Shown here: positions 27,791-38,720 of the stretch, piece after piece
Numbering within the stretch: position 1 is the first letter of the stretch
How the letters are laid out: the number at the start of each line of letters is the position of its first letter
Source of the DNA: Lotus japonicus
Lineage: Eukaryota > Streptophyta > Magnoliopsida > Fabales > Fabaceae
Assembly (NCBI RefSeq): GCF_012489685.1
Contig: NC_080041.1
Location: 29,749,780-29,813,779, forward strand
Reading direction: 5' to 3'
DNA: 64,000 nt
Notes under the pieces: model-generated
What the model saw: the letters and a program-made list of their open reading frames with translations, nothing else
Told to the model about the DNA's origin: nothing
The model's database searches: none
Position numbers and translations under genes: made by a program

Positions 27791-30700
27791 TCACTCTGGA
27801 CAAAAGTCCATGTTTAGATTTTTCAGAATAAAATTAAATCTATCCTCTGCTAAGGGCTTTGTAAAGATATCTGCCCATTGATGGTCAGTATCAACAAACT
27901 TCAGAAGAAGTACGCCCTTCTGTACATAATCTCTAATAAAGTGATACTTTACCTCAATGTGCTTTGCCCTTGAATGCAAGATAGGATTCTTACTCAATGA
28001 AATTGCAACAGTGTTATCACAGTAGATTGGGATATTGCTCTCAAGGATCTGATAATCCTCCAGCTGATGTTTCATCCAGAGCATCTGAGTGCTGCATATT
28101 GCTGCTGAGATATATTCTGCCTCTGCAGTTGATAGTGCAATGGTTGATTGCCTCTTGCTTGCCCATGAGACTAGATTGCTTCCCAGAAATTGACAATTTC
28201 CGGAAGTACTTTTTCTCTCTGTTCTATCTCCAGCATAATCAGCATCACAGTAACCTGAAAGCTTATACTCTGATGTTTTCTTATACATCAAGCCAAGGTT
28301 AGTGGTGCCTTTCAAATACCTTAGGATCCTCTTAACAGCAGTTAAGTGGGTTTCCCTTGGATCTGATTGGAATCGAGCACATAAATGAACACTAAATAAT
28401 ATGTCTGGCCTAGATGCAGTTAAGTATAGAAGTGAACCTATCATGCCACGATAGAGCTTCTGACATACTTTACCACTTTTATCTTCTTTCTCCAGAATGC
28501 ATGTAGGATGCATTGGAGTCTTGGCCACTGTAGATTCCAGCATATTGAACTTCTTCAGAAGTTCTTTAGTGTACTTGCTCTGATGGATATATGTTCCTTC
28601 TGGTGTTTGATCAACTTGTATTCCCAGAAAGTACTTTAATTCTCCCATCATACTCATCTCAAATTCAGCCTGCATCATCTCAGAAAATTCTTTGCATAGA
28701 GATTGATTAGCAGAACCAAATATAATATCATCAACATAAATTTGCACAATTAAGATATCATCTTTATAAGTCTTGCAAAAAAGAGTTGTATCTACTTTAC
28801 CCCTTACAAACTCATTCTCCAGAAGGAATGAGCTAAGTCTCTCATACCATGCTCTGGGAGCTTGCTTCAGACCATAGACTGATTTCTTCAATTTGAACAC
28901 ATGGTCTGGTTTCTTCTCATCTTCAAAACCTGGGGGTTGATGAACATAGACTTCCTCTGAAATATAACCATTTAGGAAGGCACTCTTTACGTCCATCTGA
29001 TGTAGAACTATGTTGTGATTCACTGAGAAAGAGATCAACAGTCTGATTGCCTCCAGTCTTGCTACTGGAGCAAATGTTTCAGTGTAGTCTATTCCTTCCT
29101 GCTGGCTGTAGCCTTGAGCAACTAGCCTTGCCTTCTTTCTGACTACATCTCCTTTCTCATTCAGCTTGTTTCTGAATACCCATTTCGTTCCAATAACATG
29201 GACACTCTCAGGCTTCTTCACTAAGCTCCAAACATCGTTCTTGGAGAATTGATTCAATTCTTCTTCCATGGCCAGAATCCAATCCTTATCCTGAAGAGCT
29301 TCATCTATGGACTTGGGTTCAATTAAGGACACCAATCCTTTCAGACTAAGCAAGGTCTCTTCAGAGGGTCTGAAGGCAGATCTGGTTCTGACTGGTTCGT
29401 CTTTGTTGCCCAGAATCAATTCCTTAGGGTGAGCTGCAGTGATTCTGCTCTTCTTCAGAGTTTGTGAGTTAGAGGGACCAGCTTCTTCCTCTGGTTCATC
29501 TTCCTCTGGCTCAACTTCCTCTGGAGCTTTGCCTTTGTCAGAAACATTAATGCTTAAATCTGCAAACTTTTCAACTAGCTTTGACTGGTCAGAGTCAAGC
29601 TTATCGTCAAATCTAACATGAATAGATTCTTCAATAGTCTTAGCATCAGTATTATAAAATCTAAAACCTTTAGATCTATCAGAATAACCAAGTAATAGAC
29701 ACTTAGAAGACTTAGCATCAAATTTATGCAATCTATCCTTAGTATTGAGAACATAACAAACACAGCCAAAAGGATGAAAATAAGAAATGTTGGGTTTTAT
29801 GTTCTTCCACAATTCATAAGGAGTCTTATTCAGAATTGGTCTCACAGAGATTCTGTTCTGAATGTAACATGTTGTATTTACTGCCTCTGCCCAAAAGTGC
29901 TTAGCCATGCCAGTTTCTTGGAGCATGGTTCTAGCCATCTCCTGAAGAGTTCTGTTCTTCCTCTCAACAACACCATTTTGTTGAGGAGTTCTGGGACAAG
30001 AGAAATCATGTGCAATTCCATAGGAATCAAACAGACTCTCAAACTTGTCATTCTCAAACTCTCCACCATGGTCACTTCTGACACGCACAATCCTACAAGC
30101 CTTCTCGTTTTGCACTTGAGCAATGAAGGTAGAGAACACAGCATGAGACTCATCCTTGCGGGTTAGAAACTTTACCCATGTCCAGCGGCTATAGTCATCA
30201 ACGATAACCATCCCATATCTCTTGCCACCTATAGATTCAGTTTTCACTGGTCCAAAAAGGTCGATATGCAGAAGTTCTAACGGCCTTGAGGTTGAGACAA
30301 CATTCTTTGCCTTGAAAGGGACTTTTGTGAATTTGCCTTTCTGACATGCTTCACAAAGAGCGTCTGAAGCGAACTTCAGATTGGGTAAGCCCCTGACAAG
30401 GTTTAGCTTGCTCAGCTGAGAAATCTTTCTCATACTGGCATGCCCTAACCGTCTATGCCATACCCACTGCTCTTCATTAACAGACAGAAGGCACTTCACA
30501 TTCTGAGCCTCCAACTCAGATAATCTGATCTTATAAATGTTGTTCTTCCTCTTGCTGTTAAACAGAACAGAGCCATCGATCTGACTTACAGCCCGACAGG
30601 ACTTTTGATTGAATATAACATCATAACCCTTGTCAGCTAATTGACTTATAGACAATAAGTTATGTGTTAAGCCGTCTACCAATAATACATTATCAATGCA

Positions 30701-32693
30701 TGGACTACTATCTACACAAATAGTACCAGTACCAACAATTTTACCCTTTTCATTTCCTCCAAAGCCAACTTCGCCTCCAGGCTTAAGTTTCAGCTCTCGG
30801 AACATACGCCTTTCTCCCGTCATGTGACGCGAGCATCCACTGTCCAGATACCATGATTGGTGTTTCAGTGGAGCTATCAAGGATATCTGCAACATAGATA
30901 ATCTTGTCCTTAGGTACCCACTTTCTGGGTCCTCTCTTGTTAGTTACCCCAGAGGTTCTGATCACCTTGGGTGTCTCAACATGATATTTTAAAGGAATAT
31001 TTGCATGATATTTAGTCATAGAGAAGGATCCCTTTTTAAGAGGGTTTTTAGCAACTTTAGCAGGTAAAGGATCAGGCAATATGGTACCAGAGGGAACAAA
31101 GCATTCATACAAGGATATAGCTTTAGACACAGAGGGCTCATTTCTAATTGGTTTAGAATAGCCAATGCCATGCATTCCATTTCTGCTTACGCCATAGATC
31201 ATTGAAGCCATTAAGCTTCTATCCACGCTTTTAGCTAGGAATCTTTGAAAAGACTTTTCATACTTAGATTCATTTCTACAATCAGAGGCATCACAGGCAA
31301 CCATTTCTTCTAACTTAGCAATTTGGTTCTTAAGCACAGAGTTAGAATTGATCAAGGCATGATTATCATTTTTCAGATCAGAAATAATTTTCTCATGTTC
31401 AGAAGGAGTCTTGGAAACAGCAGATAAGTTCTTTTTCAGCTTCTTATGCTTAGACAATAAGGAGTTATACTTATCCATAATATCAGACAATGCATGTTTC
31501 AGTTCAGAGGTAGAGAAAGAAGCGAATACCTCATTTTCATCGTCTGAGTTAGGATCTCCTTCTGATTCTGAGTCAGAGTCAACAGCTCCCTTTGACTCTG
31601 CTTCCTTGTCTTTGACAATAGCCATGAGTCCTTGGACTTCACCATCAGAGTCAACATCCTCTGACTCTGATTCATCAAATGTCACCATCAGACTCTTCTT
31701 CGTCTTGAATTGCTTCTTTGGCTTCTTGTCCTTCTTCAATCTTGGACAGTCACTTTTGTAGTGCCCTGATTCTTTGCACTCAAAGCATGTGACTTCCTTA
31801 AGCGAGGACTTCTTATGACCTGAGGATTCAGACTTTCCTTTTGCCTTTCCAGAGCCTTTGTATTTGCTCTGCCTGTGCTTCCAGATGCGATTGAGTCTCT
31901 TGGAGATCAGAGTCAGCTCATCTTCATCAGAATCTTCTGATGCTTCTTCAGATTCCTCTTCTTCAGCTTGAAGAGCTTTTGACTTCTCAACCTTAGCCTT
32001 TTCAGATTTGGATTTCAAGGCTATGGACTTTTTCCTCAGATCTTGCATCTCTGAGCGCTTCAGCTCATGGCATTTCAAAATGCTGATGAGTTCTTCTAAA
32101 CTCATATTCTCAACGTCTCTCGTGAGCTCTATTGAAGTCACTAAAGGCATCCAACTTTCAGGAAGACACCTGATGACCCTTATGACATGATCTTTTGTTG
32201 TGTAGCTCTTGTTGAGAGGTCATATGCCAGCTACAAGCAACTGAAATCTGGAAAACATTTCTTCAATGGACTCATTTGGCTCCATGATGAAGGATTCATA
32301 CTTTTGGATCAAAGACAATGCCTTTGATTCTTTGACTTTCTTGTTTCCTTCATGAGACATCTTCAGAGATTCGAAAATGCCTTTCGCGAACTCACGATCT
32401 GTAATCTTCTGGTACTCTTCATAGGAAATAGCACTTAGAAGAATTGCTCTTGCTTTGTGATGTTGTGAGTACAGCTTCTTTTGATCTGCAGTCATCTCTG
32501 ACCTTGGGATCTTCTTGCCATCTGCATCAACTGGACGCTCGTAGCCATCCACAATAATATCCCAGAGATCTGCATCGAAACCCAGAAAGAAACTTTCCAG
32601 TCTATCTTTCCAATATTCGAACCTTTGACCGTCGAACATAGGAGGCTTTGCATTGTAACCATCTCTTTGAGTTTCACTGGTGGTGGCAGCCAT
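27791..32693 (-). pseudogene. gag-pol: copia-2 gag-pol, interrupted in gag and split between gag and pol
   Basis: Gag starts [12 protein letters not shown] at 32693. A TGA at 32220-32222 replaces the Arg codon found in copia-1 (AGIRPLN context). The same frame then stays open to 30783 and includes the CCHC knuckle [14 protein letters not shown]. Pol (30895 to 27791, 1034 aa) is in the +1 frame relative to gag and overlaps it by 113 nt. It carries protease DSG, the integrase zinc site and D-D-E, reverse transcriptase YVDDIIFGS and RNase H, all intact. In copia-1 a 31-bp deletion in the overlap fuses the two frames. Whether the split is a mutation or an ancestral overlap is open. The stop alone makes this copy dependent on readthrough or on other elements. 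Confidence 0.9.
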
Positions 32694-32751
32694 TGTTTTT
32701 CACACCGGCCCGGATCACTGAACACTGTTAGGTGTGGTAATCAGAACTTGC

Positions 32752-32763
32752 GCTCTGATACCA
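32752..32763 (-). other. copia-2 primer-binding site (tRNA-iMet)
   Basis: Minus strand TGGTATCAGAGC, two bases from the 5' LTR. Confidence 0.95.
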
Positions 32764-32765
32764 AT

Positions 32766-33975
32766 TGAAGGTATGAAAAACGGTAGAAAGGGGGGGTTTG
32801 AATAATGTTTTCAGTATAAAACTTCCACCTTAAAGATTTTGACAAATCTTTCGAGAACTTAAGTGCTAAAGATAAGAGATAGAAAAGCACACAAGGATTT
32901 TATCCTGGTTCACTTGATAAATCACTCAAGCTACTCCAGTCCACCCGTTAAGGTGATTTCTTCCTTCTTAGAATGAAGGCAATCCACTAATCAGGTAAGA
33001 GTTACAACTGCACTTGAAACCTACAAGTGACTAACAATTACACTGACTTAGCTCACACTAAGATTCACTCTCTTAGTCTTCTCTAGGATCCGATCAACCT
33101 TGATCTCCTAAAGGAACTAAACAAACTGTTTATCAAAGAATTGTTTACAAGAGATTTGCTTCTAAAAAGCTAATAGTAAACTCAATGAATTTCAGATGAA
33201 AGAAAGCTTAGAAGAATTTAGGTTTTTCTTGCGCGTATGTGAATGCTTCTTCTAGCCGTTTCTTTCAGTCTTCAGCCTCTTTATATACTCCAAGGATTAG
33301 GGTTGAGCGTTGCATGGGAAATGCTACCGTTGGAGGGCAGTTCTGGAAAATCCAGCTTCTGCTGTGGCTGAGAATGTTAGGTAGGTCGTCAAGGAGGTAC
33401 AGTTGCTTTTGTACTTGGATAGCGACTTGACCTTTAAACCTAGGAGACTTCTGATCAGGGGAATGCTTCATATTGGAACTTGTGAAGCCGGTTGATCAGA
33501 GTCAGAGGGAAAGCCCAGATCCTCTGACCATTGTTTCTTCTGATTCTGAACTCAGAGGGAAGAACATGGTCTTCAGAGTATCTTGCTTCTGGACATCAGA
33601 ACTTCACTAATCAGCTTCTGGATCTTCAGAGTCTTCTACACCATCAGAATATCTGAGCCTTCAGTGATTCTTGGTTATCAGACTTTCTCGATCTTTAGAG
33701 CTTCTAGTGACTGAGTCCACATCAGAGTTTGTATAGCTTCAGAACTTCTGAAGCTTTTCCACTGTTCATACAGAACATGGTGAATGCGAAAGCGTTGCTT
33801 GGGTTGCTCTTTATACACAGTGCTTCTGATTTGTGTGAGATTGAGTTGAGGTCAGAGCCTGCAAATAGCACACTCAGAAAAACACGTTAGAGTACCACAA
33901 TTGTTCATATCAAAAGGTTAACTTGTAATCATCAAAACATAGAGTTGTACTACTAGATCAAAACTTGATCTTACA
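32766..33975 (-). repeat. copia-2 5' LTR
   Basis: 1210 bp. TATA motif on the minus strand (TATATAAAG) near 33278-33287. Confidence 0.96.
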
Positions 33976-33980
33976 GGAGT

Positions 33981-34114
33981 ATTGCTAAGAATATCCTTTT
34001 GTATTTGATTTGTTTAAATTTTTACACCGAGGGATGCCTCGTTAAAAAACTCCCGTGTCGGAGAAAAAGAGTGCATCTTTATTTTTAGTCCTAACTTTCC
34101 GACTGCTTCCTTGA
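33981..34114. other. Tat junction between pol remnant and deleted region
   Basis: AT-rich. It contains GAGGGATGCCTCGTTAAAAA (34029-34048), part of a stretch I associate with the end of pol and the start of the antisense gene in Tat elements. No coding. Confidence 0.35.
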
Positions 34115-35000
34115 TTAGAGTATTACACCTAGCACCTCATTCTCGTCGCCCAGCTCAACTTTCTCGCCGTAGGAGGAAGGGAACCATTGTTGCTCATCTT
34201 CACTCTCGGCGTAATTTGGTCTCTTCCTACCGTCCACTGACTGTTCGTATCCTCTTGTATCCCGGCGACTTTCATACCGTTTGTTCTTTCTATTAGCTTT
34301 CCAAAAGAGCTGGTCCAATGTAGGTGGCCCCCTGGGAGAGGTTCCTCCTTGTTCTCCGCCAAACAAATCGATGTTGACTTTTACCAGCGTACTCAAGCGT
34401 CGCTCTTGCTCCATGGTGTGCCAGGGCTCGATCCCCAATATTCCTCTACTCTTTCCCTTATCTCGCCCCTTTAACTTCTTTCCCCTGTCCAACTTTTCGC
34501 CGACCTGCCCTTCTAACTCTCCCCCGACGTCTTGGTACTGCGCCGCTGGATGTCCCTGCTCGCCCTCAGTCCCTCGGTTCTCGTGACTCCTGTGTCCACC
34601 ATTATCCTTCTCTCGGCCATACAAGTTAAGGCTACGGTCGCGACATTTCTTCACTCCACCCTGATCTATTGTTATCCTTCCCACCTGTCCGCAGGGTAGC
34701 GGGTATTTCATCACGAGGTGAGCTGAGGATATAACTACACGAAGGCGATTCAAAGTGTTCCGCCCTATAATGACATTATAAGCTGCCGCAACCTGGAAGA
34801 CCAAGTACCTTATCTTCAGGAGTTTGGAATCCTCGCCTACTCCTAAAACCGTGTCCAGTTCCACGTAACCGCGCACTTGAACTTGCTTTCCTGAGAATCC
34901 CACCAAATTCCCTCCTCATGTTGAAACCCCTGATTCTTACCATTACCACTAAGGGATCATCTGTATGGGTCTCAACTCCTTCAAAATCTGCAGACGACAC
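34115..35000 (-). pseudogene. Tat protease remnant, catalytic segment deleted
   Basis: The part ADFEGVETHTDDPLVVMVRIRG (35000 frame) joins, after the FNMRR motif, directly to VGFSGKQVQVRGYVELDT (34906 frame). The second Tat element has about 30 residues between these points, including the DQGSSAD catalytic motif. The deletion is also out of frame. A trace of the protease-RT linker remains (MEQERRLSTLVKVNIDLFGG), then unrelated charged sequence. No reverse transcriptase, RNase H or integrase follows. The gene cannot make an active protease. Confidence 0.8.
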
Positions 35001-35021
35001 TATTATGTCTGAGTGGTTGTC

Positions 35022-36325
35022 CTAGAACCAAGCCGAGCAGACTTCCATCGGCGGTGTTTCCCCTGTTAGTTTTTGCCCCCTTATCGATGTACCGCCATCG
35101 CCCTCATGGCCCCCAACAATGATCACGTTAGCCGTTTCCACAGTTCCTTCGTCCTCGCCGCTTTCGACTTCCTCAGCTTCCTTTCTCTTCGCCACCCACG
35201 GTTGTCTCACCTTGATTAGCCGCTTGATTTGACCATTGAGTGTAAAACAGTCGGTGGTGTCGTGGCTTTCTAAGTTGTGGTATTCACACAATTTGAGCCT
35301 ATTCCTCACTTCGCGTCCTAGCTTCGTGTTGCACTTTCCTTCCTTGCTTACGTCCTCGACTCCTGCTTCCAAGAGCGACTTTGTTAGCTCCTTACCTGTG
35401 CGTCCTTTCAGCCTCATTCGCCGGTTCGCCTCAACTGTTCGGCGAGATCGCCGACTGAGTTGTTCTCCCTTGCCTTTCTTAACAGGTCGATCAGCTTTTT
35501 TAGACCTTCGCTCACGATTTGCTTTCTCCTCCTGTATCCGTTCTCTCGCCAGCTCTACGCTCGCCGCCCTCTCTTGCTTCCTTTTGTGCGCTTCAATTCC
35601 TTCTTCGAGGATGTAGTCTTGCGCTCTGGCAGGGACTTCTATCATTGAAGTTGCTAGTTCCCTGCTTAGCTCGCGCTTAAACTTTCCCCAGGATAAACCA
35701 CCTTTGAAAGTGCACACGCACATGCGTGGCTCCAACTCTTCAAACCTTGCGGACGCGGCACTATATCGTTTCGTATATTGTTCCAAGGTTTCACGCTCCC
35801 TCTGTCGCATGTCAAACAGGTCCTCAATCGCTCTCGCAGAAAAGTGATCAAGGAATTTTGATGAGAGGTCGCGGAACTTGGCTAGGGATCCCTGAGGCAA
35901 AGCCACAAACCAATCCATAGCTTCTCCTCGGAGCGTGGATGAGAATATTCTACACTTTACCGCGTCAGAAACCGCGTTTATTGCCATCCTTGCATTGAAA
36001 TGAAGCAAATGATCCTTCGGATCGGTTTCCCCGCTGTACGCCTCCAACGCGAGGTGTGTCATACCGTCGGGCACTGTCACCTCCCGCACCGCTGCCGAGA
36101 AAGGCTTAACCTCAGCAGCGGCCTCAACTGCATTTCTTCTTGATTCCACTGCCGAAGGTGATAGTAACTCAACTGTTCTTGAAGACACTCATTTTGTAAT
36201 CGCAAGTCTTTGCTTAAAGCACGGCGTGCCTCTGCGCGGCGGTGCCGATTCAACTTCGCAGTGCGCGGGGAAGAGATGTAGCTTTGTTCCAGCTCCTTGC
36301 CTTGTTGTTGTCGAGAAGGATCCAT
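35022..36325 (-). pseudogene. gag: Tat gag, frameshifted near its start
   Basis: Capsid protein of the outer Ty3 element. The natural start is MDPSRQQQGKELEQ at 36325. A shift near 36130 leads into the long frame (36188 to 35022, 388 aa) that holds the retrotransposon gag domain (LEAYSGETDPKDHLLHFN; MDWFVALPQGSLAKF), a Lys/Arg-rich linker and a zinc-knuckle-like C-x2-H-x4-H-x4-C (CEYHNLESHDTTDC), a Tat-type variant of CCHC. A TAG at 35022 separates it from the protease part. The second Tat element (54340 frame) has the same order. Confidence 0.8.
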
Positions 36326-36513
36326 CGGGCTTTGTTGACTGGCCGAGAATTCAACCACACTCACGCAAATTCTTGCAGAAAATCGAACTTCTCCCAATCA
36401 AATCGTGGATCGCACAGGATCTGTATCACAATCTTCCAAGAAAAACTGCAAAGAAGACGAGCTTCACGCAACTGAATCACGTTCCACGTAGTCCGGGAAT
36501 TGAAATCTACCAA

Positions 36514-36531
36514 TCCCCACAGACGGCGCCA
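36514..36531 (-). other. Tat primer-binding site
   Basis: Minus strand TGGCGCCGTCTGTGGGGA, one base from the LTR, identical to the site of the second Tat element (54783-54800). It is a form common in Tat-lineage elements; I do not assign the tRNA with certainty. Confidence 0.8.
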
Positions 36532-36532
36532 A

Positions 36533-36854
36533 TGTTCTCACCAAGAACATAGAATCAAGACATAGTGCCAAGAGTGTGTGGAATGTGATCGGAGATCTTA
36601 GAGAGATGAGCTCTTAACCGCTTAGAGAGAGAGAGAATATAACTGGATTTCAATATTGTTATTGCCAAATGAGCTAAGAGTCTCTTACAATTGGTAACCG
36701 TCCCCTATTTATAGATTTGGGGTTGGGCCTTCGCGCCTTTAATCTGTCTAAATGGGCCGGTTGGGCCTTGGGGAGAGCGGCCCAAGGCCCAGGCATGTTC
36801 CGCGCCTAAGGCTGAGTCCCCTGGGTGAGGGACCCTAGGGTCTCGCCCAGTCCA
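36533..36854 (-). repeat. Tat element LTR (right; 5' LTR)
   Basis: 322 bp, followed by the GCCAT target duplication. The terminal palindrome of the left copy is changed here (TGTTCTCACCAAGAACA). Confidence 0.93.
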
Positions 36855-38494
36855 GCCATGTAGCTAGCTTTGACCTTATGTGTACGTAGACTGAATTGAT
36901 TCTTTGAGCAGTTGTACTTCTTCATCAGACGTTGGGGATGTGATATATGAAATATATTTCCTGAAAAAGAGAATCGCATTGAGAAAGACTAAATATAGTA
37001 TTAAAACTCTCTGAAAATTGTTATTATTCAAAACATGATAAATGATGTATGTAGCGTTTGAACTTAACAAATGAGAGTACATGATAAAAGCAAAGTGAAG
37101 ACTAAAAAGAGGAAACTTAACAAATATACATTATGGTTTATTTTTAGTGGTTATATATTAATTTTAAGTAACTCAACTTTGAGGTGAAAATGAAATAATA
37201 TAAAGAAAAAAGATAAAATAAATCTACCTAAGATTTATTAGGAAGGTGTCACTATCATATGAGAACCGATTATATCACTTGTGATAAAGTCGTTAGAGTT
37301 CAGCCTTCAGCAAGAACTGAAAATGAGATAATTTTTAAATTAATGGTTGGTATTTAGACTTTACTCTAACGAGGGATTAAAATCAAACACCCATATTTTA
37401 TTAGGATAAAAACTTATTTAACCTGTTAAAAAATCCTAATTACGACACAGATACCTGTGTCTCTATCCACAGGTGTATTTCATGATATAGTTTCTCAATG
37501 TGTGTGACATAATCCATAATCATTAATGTGCGACATCATTTCTGAATGGAACATGCATGTCTCACACTCAATTCTGTCTACTATATTATTGAGAACTCAT
37601 TATTATCTACTATCTATTGGATATTTCAGCACCTGATTTAATACGGCGATGATGTATATAAATTAATTAGTTTTGAAATTATTTTTTCAATTATTGTGTC
37701 CCTTGAGGAGGCTGGAATAACACAAGTCACAATCAACATCTGTGAGTTCTAATAAGAAAACTAGGTTAATATCACGTTGGAAAGTTAGTGCAAGTGACGT
37801 GGGTACTTATTCACGAGATACCACAAAAAATGATAGTGGATGCGTTTGAAAGACATGTATATAATATATAAAATAAATAATACGTGTTGCAACGTCAGAT
37901 GGGTCATACTCTCATTTAGTTTAGAAAGTGAAGAAAAGGAAAAAAGGGCATCATTGATGTTGATTTACTTGAGGATGTGATCCAAGTAATTGCTGGCCTC
38001 CATGGATTTCCATGGATTTCAATTGCTATAAAATTACAGTTTATTATGGCACCAACCTAAGGAAAAATTATCCACTCATGTCTTATAATAGAGTTCCCTA
38101 GAAGTTGCGTGAATTCTAAAAAGGCTAGCTTAAACGCGTGAGACTTATTGCCACCAATTAATGGAGATTGTAAACTGCTACCTCTTGACTCTTGTGCTTC
38201 ACTACATGTATCCAAAAGGAAAATGCATAACGGATACATCATTTTACATTTTGGTGTCATTCTCAATCAAATGTTTCTGCTCAAATATTCCAAAACATGG
38301 CAAGAATTGAAATTTCAGAAATCAAATCTGATCTGTTTGGTTTCAAGAATGGAAACTTACTTTCGAAAGGTATCTATGCTATCATTTTGTAGCAATATGA
38401 GTGACAAGTGACAAGCTAAGGGACATTGGCCCTTTGTTATTTTCCAAAAACAACCAAGATATTGTGATGATTTCATTTTCATATTAATTATATT

Positions 38495-38720
38495 GATTAG
38501 AGAAATGACGAAATTATTAGACTTATTAGTTAATTAGTTAGTTGTCAGAAGTAGTTAGTAAAGGGTCGAAGTTAGTTTTGCTAGAATCAGTTATTTAATT
38601 TCCTCTTTGCACATGTATTATATATTTTAAATTTGTTCAGAGATGATGCTATTTTAAAAAAAAATTGTTCAGAGATGAACGAACCATTCATTTCATACAC
38701 TTTGATATGGTATCAGATGT
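38495..38720 (+). mobile_element. possible decayed copia LTR end with primer site
   Basis: TTAGTTAATTAGTTAGTTG-rich sequence, of the kind seen in Ty1/copia LTRs, is followed at 38708-38716 by TGGTATCAG, the core of a tRNA-iMet primer site. No second LTR, target duplication or pol was seen. Confidence 0.3.

Larger units (their letters stand above)
21889..33975 (-). mobile_element. copia-2: Ty1/copia Sirevirus, gag interrupted
   Basis: 12,087 bp between exact GGAGT target duplications (21884-21888 and 33976-33980). LTRs of 1210 bp each differ at about 8 positions. Same gene order and orientation as copia-1. Gag-pol is about 98-99% identical in protein to copia-1 by eye, but the env-like ORF (about 88% in the part compared) and the antisense ORF (71%) are clearly more divergent. 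The LTRs also differ, for example around the leader at 22350-22390. The element is therefore a mosaic relative to copia-1. Confidence 0.97.
5299..36854 (-). mobile_element. Ty3/gypsy Tat-lineage LTR retrotransposon, non-autonomous, host of two nested copia insertions
   Basis: LTRs at 5299-5618 and 36533-36854 are flanked by an exact 5-bp target duplication GCCAT (5294-5298 and 36855-36859). A primer-binding site abuts the right LTR, so the element reads on the minus strand: LTR, gag, protease remnant, [copia-2], antisense genes, [copia-1], LTR. Without the insertions it is about 7.4 kb. Reverse transcriptase, RNase H and integrase are absent. Tat membership is inferred from the gag, the primer site and the antisense gene between pol and the 3' LTR. 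The LTRs differ at about 12 substitutions and one 2-bp indel in 320 bases, the oldest of the nest. Confidence 0.93.

Noticed and set aside
34281..34586. Plus-strand 101-aa ORF
   Set aside because: Opposite strand of the degenerate Tat protease-RT linker; no start context or domain.
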